Below are positions 53,512 to 63,469 of a stretch of 64,000 nt of DNA, piece after piece. Source of the stretch: Actinernus sp. WN-2022 (taxonomy: Eukaryota; Cnidaria; Anthozoa; Actiniaria; Actinernidae). Under the pieces are notes generated by a model. The model was given only the letters and a program-made list of their open reading frames with translations. It had not been told where the DNA came from and searched no databases. The translations under genes were made by a program, and so were the position numbers. The stretch covers positions 27,610,792 to 27,674,791 of the forward strand of contig JAOWCC010001501.1 of NCBI GenBank assembly GCA_030867875.1, written 5' to 3'. The stretch's first letter is position 1, and every line of letters starts with the position of its first letter.

Positions 53512-53740
53512 AGGGACTGGTCAAAAATTAGCAGGGGAGGTGCAAAGGGGGTGGGGTGGAGATAAAAAAGTCTAAAAATGTATAGTATGTATTAGTATGA
53601 AATTTGTTGACCCTTTCTCCCCTATAACCAATCCTTTTTCAGTTGCCCAATATTTATGACCATCCAGTTTTGGGGATTCAAAACAATATGATCCTCCCCC
53701 TTTCACAACCCCTTCCCCTGCTAATTTCTGACCAGTCCCT
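53512..53740. mobile_element. MITE with AGGGACTGGTCA ends
   Basis: AGGGACTGGTCAAAAATTAG plus CAGGGGAGG at the left and CCCCTGCTAATTTCTGACCA then GTCCCT at the right are inverses. 229 bp, non-coding. Confidence 0.92.
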
Positions 53741-54026
53741 TCAGCGACCACCCTTATGCAACCTGGTTTTAATTATTAGTAAAACTTTGCAATTAGAAGC
53801 TCCTGTAAGTGACCGTGACCACCTTTGGAGGTTGAGAATTGTAAGAAGGTGGAAAATAGCATTTACAAACAGGTTTTGCTAATAACACTACCAATCTCGT
53901 ACAAGTGCCTTTAATTTTTAATGATTTTCACGAAGTGGTCCTTTTTTGGCAGAATTTATTTTAGAAACAGTTGGCCTCATACCTAAAAGTGACAGCCCGA
54001 GTAAACGCCCAGCGGGCGTCTTGTTA

Positions 54027-54951
54027 TTATTATTATTATTTTTTGTGTCGCTGTTTGGCGCCAGTAACCAATCAGATTACACAGGAGCGAAATACAATCT
54101 CAGCTTAAGTGTTTCTAAACACGTTTAGATATAAAAGGTATCGAATTATAATCTCAGGGTAGATTTCGTCAGGCGCGCTCAGATAACAAAGGTCAAAGCT
54201 CTCAGACAAGGCGAGACAAGGAGATATCGATTTCTATGAGTCATTGTCAGAAATCTATTCCCGGCCGTAAAATTAGGCAATACCACCGTCTGCCAATGGG
54301 TAACTGAACTGTCAGGTCAACTACACAGCTTAGAGAGTCTTTCTACTAGATTGAGAGACATTAATATACTGTTACATGTCTGTTAATATGGGGAAAACTG
54401 AAGAAACCCTCATTGCATTGAGTTTGATAACTAGCCTGAAATACAGCCGCCTTATCAGTTAGTTCCAGGGTCCTTGAATTTTCAAATGGCTCAACTCGTC
54501 GCGAGCGCAAGTGAACTTGTGAAATTATCGCCATCACGCCGCGTATACAGTCAAGTCTGTTTGTCTCGGAAAGTATTTATTGTAGTTTATATCTCTTCCC
54601 TAATTGCACTGATGAAGGACTCGAAACCCTAAACGTCCCAGCAGCTTGTGTTACAGCTGATAAACGGAGGAAATGGCTCTACTGAAACAAAATCAAAGCG
54701 GACGAGTTTCGTGTTGTTTAGCTTTGCGGCCGAAGTCCATCATTGTCTGTGGTTCGGCGGGGAAGAAGAGTGTTCGTTGGGATTACTTTCAACAAAGTAC
54801 ACTGTATTTCAACTACCAATCTCGTACAAGTGCCTTTAATTTTTAATGATTTTCACGAAGTGGTCCTTTTTTGGCAGAATTTATTTTAGAAACAGTTGGC
54901 CTCATACCTAAAAGTGACAGCCCGAGTAAACGCCCAGCGGGCGTCTTGTTA
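54027..54951 (+). mobile_element. Helentron-like array copy 3
   Basis: It follows copy 2 in an (ATT)n tract. It lacks about 75 bp near the start (CAATCAGATT joins ACACAGGAGCG) and is otherwise nearly identical to copy 1, including the 3' end CAGCGGGCGTCTTGTT. A 77-bp unit of the other 3'-end type is joined directly to it. Confidence 0.85.
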
Positions 54952-55028
54952 CTAAGAGGATTTCAAATGAAAGTGTATTTCATCTTCAATCTCATGTGGC
55001 CCGAGTGAAAGCCCAGATGGGCTCTTGT
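54952..55028 (+). mobile_element. 77-bp Helentron-like 3' end unit, copy 3
   Basis: CTAAGAGGATTTCAAATGAA to GCCCAGATGGGCTCTTGT, the same 77 bp as at 9250 and 18987 but on the plus strand, with identical boundaries. Confidence 0.85.
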
Positions 55029-55312
55029 TATCACTACAAATCGCTTGTGTTAGGATTTTTTAGTCACTGGAACACTAAATGTATCCTGAATATCACATTT
55101 CAGCAAACGTTAGTAGCTTATAGTGCAAAATGTGCCGGGACCAGCGATTTCCAGACTTTTAATTCCATCTATTCTTATTCCGGAATACGGTCAATCGAAC
55201 GCGCCCCTAGACTCTAGAGTAGTATTATACCCTTGCATATTTGAACCACTTTTAGGTTACCGAATTTGTGCAAAAACTGCATACAGCTCCTTAAACTCGT
55301 GCTACATGTAGG

Positions 55313-55720
55313 TAAAAATGTAGGAATTTGATGCTTTCTACTGCCTTACTTCATGTTCAAAACAATTATTTAAATGCCCTCCACTTACATTTTCTACAGA
55401 TGGTCTTGTGAATGGGCTATCTGACATGAAAGCAAAGTTATAAATTCGTAAAGCTGAGCCTCACAAGTCACAGTAAAAATGTAGGAATTTGTTGCTTTCT
55501 ACCGCATTATATCATGTTCAACACAATTTAAATGCTTTCCACTTACATTTTCTACGGATGGTCTTGTGAATGGGCTATCTGAAATGAAAGCAACACAAGT
55601 TATAGAAGCAAAATCGGCGATACAAAATACTCAGCTAACACGTGAGATTTGTCACAGTCAAACAAACATGTAGAAACTTGTGCTTTCTACTTACATTAGG
55701 TATATTTTTTCTTGTAAATG
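55313..55720. repeat. ~161-bp tandem repeat, 2.5 copies
   Basis: TAAAAATGTAGGAATTTG starts units at 55313 and 55474; a third, diverged part begins near 55660. Units contain CCACTTACATTTTCTAC and GGTCTTGTGAATGGGCTATC. Confidence 0.88.
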
Positions 55721-56360
55721 GTCTATCTGTAATCAAAATAAGAAGGAATAAGAACGCCAGCAGGAAATTATTGAGGGAACGTGGCCAATTTCAAGCTTGA
55801 CTACCTTTGAAATTGAAGCTCGTGGAATGGACGAAGCATTCAAAAAGTTGAAAACGGCCCAAACAATGATTGGTCATACGCGACAACAATGTTGTCAAAA
55901 GTAACCAATTATGTGTAACCGAATACCGGAAGCGTTGCATAGAAATTTATGCCTGAAGACAAAAACAGAACTGAAGATCAAACGGGGAACTGAGTGATTC
56001 TGCTTGACATGCAATCAAGACGGCAAAACTAAAGATCGAACGGGCTTTATCGACTTGAAATCAACGTGAATAAATGTGTAGACAGAAACAGAACTGAAGC
56101 CGCTTGACATGCGTGCAATCAAGACGCCAAGACTGAAGATCGAACTTGAACTATTATTATGTCTCTGTACGTTTATCATAGCACACTTACATGTAATTAT
56201 GTTTATTCATAGCCCAGATTCACTGTCTGAACGATTTATCCGCTGCAACAACAACTCATCCAGTGTTTTGTGATAGCTCAGTGTATGTAGGTTTACTGAT
56301 ATGAAATTATAAACAACTATGACAGTAGACCTGCGTTTTGTACCAGCCGGGTACTGACAC

Positions 56361-56443
56361 AGGTCACAGGTCACAGGTCACAGGTCACAGGTCACAGGTC
56401 ACAGGTCACAGGTCACAGGTCACAGGTCACAGGTCACAGGTCA
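56361..56443 (+). repeat. Array of 12 AGGTCA half-sites spaced 7 bp
   Basis: AGGTCA occurs at 56361, 56368 and every 7 bp to 56438, each separated by one C. The counterpart in the right arm (59415-59525) mixes CTGTGAC and CTGGAC units. AGGTCA with a 1-bp spacer is the DR1 arrangement recognised by RXR/HNF4-type nuclear receptors, but a simple repeat origin is enough to explain it. Confidence 0.95.
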
Positions 56444-56794
56444 CTTGGCGATTTTTGTATTTTCCAATAATCTATTTTTCCTTCCACTCCATTTCCACTC
56501 CATTCCTGTAAATACATGCAATATCCGTGAGCAGCCTGGAAACGATGTTACGTCATTTTCGCGATTCCCGCGATTACAAACAGGGCGGCAGATGGAGCAG
56601 ATGAGGTATAACTTGAGGTACAACTTTAAGGGCGTAGGGAGGGTTAGATATTTGTTAAATAAGATAAAAGCAGTAGTCAATGCTGGGAGTGGAGAGGAAG
56701 GGTAGTGAAATCTCCCTCCCTAGTTTTTTCGAATTTTTCTCCCTCCTCCCTAGTGAGTTTTAAACATTTCTCCCTGGAGCATAAATGTAGATCC

Positions 56795-57055
56795 CATGTA
56801 GATTTTCAGTTCAAAATTAATCACAATATTCTGGCTACAAATACTTACCTTTTTACAGTAAAAATTAAAGAAAATGACACATGCCAAACATGCCATGAAG
56901 AGAGACACACTTTTGAGCATATGTTTGTTGAATGTACGAAAGCCAAGTTTTTCTCGAATAAATTGAAAGAATGGTGGTGCAAATACACATCGCAATCAAT
57001 ATCTCCCAGCGCAGCTCAAATTCTATATGGATATACTGAATTGGTAAAGCACCGC
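56795..57055 (+). pseudogene. Non-LTR retrotransposon C-terminal zinc-binding remnant
   Basis: A frame gives FKINHNILATNTYLFTVKIK, then NDTCQTCHEERHTFEHMFVE and CTKAKFFSNKLKEWW. The C..C...H...H motif after a K.NHNI.. segment is common at the C-terminus of Tx1/L1-like LINE proteins. The RT core is missing. Confidence 0.65.
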
Positions 57056-57335
57056 TCCCTATTAAAGGGGCTATGTCATGGTACTGCGCATGTATCGAGT
57101 AATCGCTTGGTTGGTGGCTAATTGGATACAAACAGTTAAACTTCCCTCCCTCAATGCTTTGTTACACTATAAAATGTAACCGTTTAAATAATTTAGGAAA
57201 GGATTGGTGATTAAAATAAGGGTTTTTAAATAAACAGCTAAACATGTAAGCATGAAACATTATGGTAAGGGCATCTTCAACTTCATGAAGAGCTTATAAT
57301 TAGTTCTTGTAGTTGAGTATAGCTTTGTTTGCTCT

Positions 57336-58130
57336 GTCGCGCCCAAATGTCGCGATTAACGAGTCATAAAAGTAGTAACGAACACATAGTATTTAGTTAA
57401 GGGGTCGATATACATAAGCAGATATAATCTTCGGGAAATAAAATGAGTTGTCCCTTCCTTCGAGTATAATTAATCGAACACCCATCAAAGTAGAGTAAAC
57501 ATAATGTCTTTCAACCTCATTAACTCTACGGGAAACTCTCGTTCTGTTTGCTTTTCTAAGGAAATGTATGTTATTGTGTTTACTAATCAGTACTTATGTA
57601 CAGGCAACTTGTGTTAGCTTGGAGTAAAGTATAGTGTCATGTTTATATGATCATTAGATATGGGTACAAAATAGGCGGTCCCTAGTTTCGCCAAGGATAG
57701 GCCCCGCCTCGTACTATCTGATACAGTATTTACTAAGTTAAAATTGGACTTTGTTCTAAAGTCACCTCTTCCTAATATTTTCGGTTAAGACTTAACTTTC
57801 TCTACGATAGAATGAGTATCAATGGTTAAGCAAATCCTACGTTAAGTTTCTTTGCAAACTTTGTCTGCTAAATATTTTATATTCTTGTTTTGTCAATCTT
57901 TTCACTGTTTACTCTCAGCAACCAGTTGCCTTACATCAGAATACATTAAGAGAGGATAGCCAATAAAAGACAAGCTTTAGATTGATAGCTGTCTGTCCAT
58001 AAGATTGACAAGAGCTAGCCGATAAAAGGCGAGCCCACATTGTAAAACAAGAGTTGGCGCGGAGTTCTCCGCGAGTACGAATAAAGCGAAGTTCAACCCA
58101 ACTCAAGTCTCGTCTGCTCTTAATGGAGTA
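57336..58130 (+). mobile_element. Candidate solo LTR
   Basis: The stretch starts TGTCGCGCCCAAATGTCGCG and has promoter-like GATAAAAGGCGAGC near 58022, followed by an AATAAAGCGAAG poly(A)-like signal at 58081, an order typical of LTRs. I could not identify a matching second LTR, a primer-binding site or a convincing target duplication. Confidence 0.25.
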
Positions 58131-58147
58131 ACGATCCCGGTCCCCGG

Positions 58148-58182
58148 AAAGGGGGAAACTAAAGAGAGTTTCCCCCTTCGAA
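58148..58182. repeat. Short hairpin
   Basis: AAGGGGGAAACT and AGTTTCCCCCTT pair around a 6-bp loop. It follows the candidate LTR. Confidence 0.8.
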
Positions 58183-60204
58183 ACAGCTTGATTGAAAGGA
58201 TTTTCAATATTTTTCCTGGAGACTGTTTATATACACTGTTTGTTAGTCATTTTTGCACTTTTGCTTTAATTTTAAGCATGCCACATGGCCGAGAGGTTCG
58301 TTAGTTCATATAAAAATCGGTGGAATAGCTGTTTCTGGCCCGGAACGCGAATGTAAAGTATATTACCGTGACACAGCCCCTTTAATCCATGTGAAATTTT
58401 ACATGTACCATGCTTTCATACGAAACACGTCGTATTCCCTAGAAGGTTTCCTTGTTCTCTTAGAAGAAAAGAAACACACAGAAAACGAAAACTCGGTAAC
58501 CAAAAGAAAAGTAGAAAAAGTTAACAGAAAATGTTCCCCTTTAAATAGCTGGTTTCGTAGACCGAAATAGAATCTGATAGCACAAGTTTATAACTGATTG
58601 TATTTATTATTATTATTATTTTTTCTTGCTTTGTAATTGTATTGTAATTATTGTATTGTAATATTGCATTGTAATGAAACTGTCAATAATAATAATAAAA
58701 ATATGGGGAAAAAAATAAATGTAGATCCCAATTTCTTCCTCCTCCCTAGCTTTACTGAACATTTCTCCCGCCTCCCTAGACCGTTCCTCTGCACTCTCCT
58801 GGTACTTCTACTACTGGGGTCATTAATTAGCAAAGGATGACGATGGATCGTACTTTAACAGGCTCTTTGTTATCTTTACTTCATGGAGCATTAAAAAGAA
58901 AAGCCATAACATTAACATTTATTACAGTTGAAAACAGAAGGACGTATTCATCGCCATATGAAATGTTTCTGTTTATAGCAGAACTGAGAGAAAGGATTCC
59001 CTTTTATTGAAATGACAACTTTGCTCGGAAAACCTTAACATTTAGTATAGTTGAAGACTTTAAGTACCAGGAGCAACTGAGACATATATCATAGCAATAT
59101 TCTATTATTTATTATTAGTACTATAAAAGCAATCAATGCGTTGGACAATTTACAAGCGCGATTGCGAATTTACAAGCGCGATCGAGAGTATATTCAGTAT
59201 CCTTAGGACATTGAATACCCTTTTTATATTTAACAAATATCTAACCCTCCCTACGCCCTTAAAGTTGTACCTCAAGTTGTACCTGCCGCCATGTTTGTGA
59301 ACACGAGGATCGCGAAAATGACGTAACCTCGTTTCCAGGCTGCTCACGGATATTGTATTTATAGGAATGGAGTGGAAGGAAAAATAGATTATTGGAAAAT
59401 ATAAAAATCGTTAAGTGACCTGGACCTGCCGACCTGTGACCTGGACCTGTGACCTGGACCTGTGACCTGGACCTGGACCTGGACCTGGACCTGTGACCTG
59501 GACCTGGACCTGTGACCTGTGACCTGCGTTTTGTACCAGCCGTCAGTACCTTTCTTGTAAATGTTTTGACAGTACGACATTTCGCTTTACTAGCCGCTGA
59601 AAGATCAGTCTGCAAAGGAGCCAACAACAGCACCGGCACACGCTAAATAGGCTTGAATTTCATGAGTTGTTCGTGACGGTGATCCACAGCCAAGCAAACG
59701 AGCAGACACGGTAGTTATATTCCTTGAAAAGAACTGTTGTTCGCATTCGGCTTCTGAGAATTGCAACTAATTTGTGCATCGTGAAACGGCTATCTGCTAC
59801 GTCATCAGTATGGAATTTTCTGCCTCACTTCCCAGACGTCTCTTTCGCGAGTGGCTAGAAATATAGAGGCTAGACTTAAAAATATGGATGTAGAATCGGT
59901 TCAAATAGCTTCGTATATATTCTGTTCTTAGCTTTTATCAAGAAATAACAAATATTTTGGAAGAACTCATTTATTTTTAGGCTGAACTAGTGAGCTCGTG
60001 TAAAATGCCGACAAAAGTTGTTGCTTATTTAATTTGTACATTTACGCTGTAATTGGTCTAGCCTGCGTACAGCATCCCCTACTTGAGGGAGAACGGCGAT
60101 TTCATCGTTTCCGTTTCTCCCCATGTAGGGTCTGCGACTCAGAGCCCAAAACCGTGTCCGTGACGTCACTTCCAAATTTTTGGTAATTAGCTATTTATGC
60201 ATAA

Positions 60205-60530
60205 CGAAGTCAAAACGAGATGGCGATTGAAATGAGATTTCCAAGTGTAAAGTCCGTCGGAGAGGAACTTTCTCTCAAATTTGGAATCCCATCTCTCAAA
60301 TTTGGAATCCCATCTATCAAATGTGAACAGCTTAATACTTTATGTAACTTTATTCGTGGGAAAGATGTGTTCATGAGCCTTCCAACAGGCTCAGGAAGGT
60401 CACTGATATTTTCAACTGGCGGCCTCTTCAAACCAACTCGCGGCCAGGTTCGGGCTTTTTGAAGAAAAATGCATTTGTCATTGAAGTTACACCGCTTGTT
60501 GCCCTCATGAAGGATTACACGGAGGTCTTT
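60205..60530 (+). pseudogene. RecQ-like helicase fragment (motifs I and Ia)
   Basis: The frame from 60220 reads SVGEELSLKFGIPS, then CNFIRGKDVFMSLPTGSGRS LIF, the RecQ-type motif 0/I region with the Walker A Lys changed to Arg (AGG at 60396). A 21-bp in-frame duplication repeats LKFGIPS. After a frameshift, VIEVTPLVALMKDYTEV (about 60478-60528) is motif Ia. Motif II onward is absent. It is a truncated, inactive copy, and the closest match in the window to the 3' part of the helicase-derived Helentron-like elements. Confidence 0.8.
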
Positions 60531-60729
60531 ATTAACAATGTTGTTTGGAGGTTGGGGAAAATTGTTTTTACATAGGAGTATAACAGGGATCGAAGTAATG
60601 AAGCATTTGTTTAGTTCTGCTATGTTTCTCTGTTTCTCACCCTCTCCCTGCCAAGAATATAGTGTTTAGTACCGAGCTTAACTATAAATTGCATTTATTA
60701 ATCTCTGTTCAGACAATTAAAATCCCTGC

Positions 60730-60870
60730 TCAAATATTCACCTTAAATCCATGACTATGTAAGCGCTTCACTTGATCCTTCATGAGGGCAACAAGCGGTG
60801 TAACCACAGGAAACCCAAGCTCTGTTTGTGTTTTAAATTATAAGGGTTTGTATGAGATTTTGAACGAGTA
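60730..60870 (-). pseudogene. RecQ-like helicase fragment (motif Ia)
   Basis: The minus strand reads QSLGFPVVTPLVALMKDQVK then RLHSHGFKVNI, the RecQ motif Ia segment. The block GGTTACACCGCTTGTTGCCC and beyond is the inverse of 60486-60515 in the previous fragment. A part of the same sequence (ACAGAGCTTGGGCTTCCTGT) recurs at 63121 on the plus strand. Confidence 0.75.
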
Positions 60871-61334
60871 TTTGGTTGTATACCGTTAGGCCAGAAATAC
60901 TGAAATAAAATCAATGAAAACTTACCTGAAGTCTTTATCTATTCTTCATTGGGTTCTGTATGCAATTTCAGCGAATTCTGTTGAATTTTTACCCCTCGCC
61001 CTCTCCAACTAAGAAAGATGGCAAGGACGGACGCAACCGCCATTTCTCGACTCCAATCACTCGAAAATCGCGCTCGAATTTTCATCCAAAATCAATGCCA
61101 ACCGCAACTAGACCTCAAATAATAGCACAACAGTATCTATTCCAAGAGCCTCGTGCCATTTAATTGAAGTAATCCCCATTTCTCGAGCCTAAATCGAACA
61201 CAATGTCAAAGAAACTCGCCCGTTGGGGTTCGTGACTGGGAGAAGTTGGACACGCTTAGCAACGGCTAGCTGCCAAAAGTTCACGGGCTCAGAACGTAGG
61301 TATATATCTTATTTTGAACACACCTTCATGTAAG

Positions 61335-61409
61335 TTGGCTCTGTGGTACAGTGGTTTAGAGCGCGCGCTTTCGATTCAACGACCGGGGGTCGAGTCTTCA
61401 CCAGGCGCT
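61335..61409 (+). ncRNA. tRNA-like sequence, left arm
   Basis: TTGGCTCTGTGGTACAGTGG TTTAGAGC resembles a D-arm region with an A box. GGGGGTCGAGTC is a B-box-like T arm, followed by a TTTTTTT run near 61423. The acceptor stem does not pair, so a working tRNA is unlikely. Confidence 0.5.
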
Positions 61410-62076
61410 AAAAAAATATTTTTTTGACTTCTTTTTCTCCTTTCTCAGTTTTATTTAATCTTTTCCTCTATTTTAAACAATTAGAGCCGCCTTCTACATG
61501 AAAAACATTGTTGTCTATTGCTCTCAAGCCCCAATCGTGCACGCTCATGACCCCGATTTTCAGTAGTGCGATGATGAGAAAGATATAACAAATTCCCTCG
61601 TTACCTCGTAATTACATTATTTTAAAAATCTTGTGAAAATATTGAACACAACAGTTTAAATAAATTAAGGTACGGTACTTTACATGCGATCATTCGAACC
61701 CGGATTTGAATCAACAGAAAGCCCGTTAAAATTAACTGGTACATCAATTTGCTTATAAACTTAATTAACCAGGCTCGAATCGAAGAATAAAAGGAAACAG
61801 ATATCCCAGTCTTTCTCTTCTACGCAGCGAGCTTTCCTTCTAGCTCTTATGATCTCTTGAACGTCGATAACATGTTTATAAAGTAACCAGAAAAGTAACT
61901 TCACAGTATCATGGGTTTTTAATAGTTGAGGCAATGGGCTCCTGGACCCTGGTTGGGGCTTGAGAGCAATAGACAACAATGTTTTTCATGTAGAAGGCGG
62001 CTCTAATTGTTTAAAATAGAGGAAAAGATTAAATAAAACTGAGAAAGGAGAAAAAGAAGTAAAAAAAAATTTTTTT

Positions 62077-62150
62077 AGCGCCTGGTGAAGACTCGAACCC
62101 GGTCGTTGAATCGAAAGCGCGCGCTCTAAACCACTGTACCACAGAGCCAA
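62077..62150 (-). ncRNA. tRNA-like sequence, right arm
   Basis: The inverse copy of the left-arm module. It has a better B box (GGGTTCGAGTC on the minus strand), and T runs follow downstream on that strand. Confidence 0.5.
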
Positions 62151-63144
62151 CTTACATGAAGGCGTTTTCAAAATAAGATATATACCTACGTTCTGAGCCC
62201 GTGAACTTTTGGCAGCTAGCCGTTGCTAAGCGTGTCCAACTTCTCCCAGTCACGAACCCCAACGGGCGAGTTTCTTTGACATTGTGTTCGATTTAGGCTC
62301 GAGAAATGGGGATTACTTCAATTAAATTACAGGAGGCTCTTGGAACAGATACTGTTGTGCTATTATTGGAGGCTTAGTTGCGGTCAGCATTGATTTTGGA
62401 TGAAAATGCGACCGTGATGTTCGAGTGATTGGGATCGAGGATTGAGGGAAAGGGAAAGTCAAGTTAAGAACTGCACAACACAACACATATTTACCTTCAA
62501 AGCTGTATAGATGACTTTTCAACAACTGTAGAGTCCAAAATAAAGTACATACAGTAAAGATGCGTCAGAGGTCATTTATTGCGCACCCAGGGTAGCCTCG
62601 AGTGGAAGTGGATACTGTCGATAATCCCACTGTGGTACCCCGCTTCGGTAGAATTTATGCTAGTGCCTAGGTCTCTGTCCGCGTGTTGGCAGTTGGCTGT
62701 CCGGCACTTTGGCGAGTCACGGGTATTTCGACTCGTTCTGGCGAGATTTTGTCGGACTCAACAGTGGCTTGTATCTCGGCAAATACAGATATCTTCGTTT
62801 GGTTGGCACAGATAGACTGGAAATTTATCACTGCGTATGCTGATGGTGATAAAATGTAAAACCGATGCGATTTTAGTGAAAAAAATCGACCCAAACGTGA
62901 GTGGCTTTGAACCCGAGATTTGAAGTTCGTCTCCTACCATATGCATCCATTTCTTCTTTTAATAGTATGTAGAGTAAGGAATGTAAAATTCGCTTAAACT
63001 ACGTACAAGACACATATTATAGACACCAGGCAACTTTTATTCATTTTATTACAGTATATATATCGAAAAGCCAGATTAAAAAAATCCCATACAAACCCTT
63101 ATAAAATTAAATGTACATAAACAGAGCTTGGGCTTCCTGTGGTT

Positions 63145-63468
63145 ATTCTCGATCACCAATCGATAGTCGATATTCTCGACTATAGCGATCGTCATTTTCG
63201 ATCACCAATCGTTTTTTCGACCATAGCGATCGTTATTCACGATCACCAATCGATAGTCGATATTCTCGACTATAGCGATCGTCATTCTCGATCACCAATC
63301 GTTTTTCGACCATAGCGATCGTCATTCTCGATCACCAATCGGTTTTTTCGACCATAGCGATCGTCATTCTCGATCACCAATCGTCTTTTCGACCATAGCG
63401 ATCGTCATTCTCAAACACCAATCGGTTTTTTCGACCATAGCGATCGTCATTCTTGATCACCAATCGTG
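63145..63468. repeat. ~46-54-bp tandem repeat rich in GATCG
   Basis: Six to seven units of CGATCACCAATCG, a TTTTTTCGACCATAGCGATC or ATAGTCGATATTCTCGACTA variant, and GTCATT. Two unit types alternate at the left; the right part is uniform. Confidence 0.92.
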
Positions 63469-63469
63469 A

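Larger units (their letters stand above)
51924..53888. mobile_element. 1.96-kb insertion inside array copy 2
   Basis: It lies between CAACT and ACCAATC. It contains a degenerate direct repeat (CTGGCTTCCTGCCGAGGTCA at 52468 and 52917), a LINE C-terminal remnant and a MITE. ACT at both junctions could be a short target duplication. The identity of the insertion is unknown. Confidence 0.7.
51078..54026 (+). mobile_element. Helentron-like array copy 2, interrupted
   Basis: It begins right after copy 1 in an ATTATT tract without its own 5' hairpin and matches copy 1 almost base for base to TGTATTTCAACT (51923). The remainder, from ACCAATCTCGTACAAGTGCC (53889) to GGGCGTCTTGTT, lies after a 1.96-kb insertion. 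Copies 1 and 3 have the uninterrupted junction CAACTACCAATC. Confidence 0.85.
56330..59557. mobile_element. 3.2-kb element with long inverted arms
   Basis: The left arm (56350-56670) and right arm (59215-59530) are inverse copies: a GGTCACA-type array, then TTTTTGTATTTTCCAATAAT, CCTTCCACTCC, ATATCCGTGAGCAGCCTGGA, TACGTCATTTTCGCG and AAGGGCGTAGGGAGGGTTAG. CCTGCGTTTTGTACCAGCCG lies outside the array at both sides in the same orientation and may be a target duplication or duplicated flank. The interior is a mosaic of other fragments. Confidence 0.75.
61044..62444. mobile_element. 1.4-kb inverted-repeat element, tRNA-like module in each arm
   Basis: The arms 61044-61537 and 61946-62444 are about 490 bp each and nearly identical in inverse, from TCTCGACTCCAATCACTCGA through AACTCGCCCGTTGGGGTTCG to GCTCTCAAGCCCCAA. 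The spacer is about 410 bp with no gene. A pol III-type tRNA-like sequence lies in the middle of each arm, transcribed toward the spacer. Confidence 0.9.

Noticed and set aside
51924..53888. Reading the 1.96-kb block in array copy 2 as an intron because its left edge contains GGTAAGT
   Set aside because: The right edge (AACACT then ACCAATC) lacks an AG acceptor, so an insertion is the better explanation.
56441..56705. Paired plus and minus frames of 79-86 codons
   Set aside because: They lie in the arm of the 3.2-kb inverted-repeat element and recur in inverse at 59.2-59.6 kb, so they are repeat shadows.
58253..58570. 105-codon frame with basic C-terminus
   Set aside because: No family recognised, no conserved motif, and flanked by repeat fragments; not enough to call a gene.
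63145..63468. CRISPR-like array
   Set aside because: The units are contiguous tandem repeats without unique spacers, in an animal-type genome.
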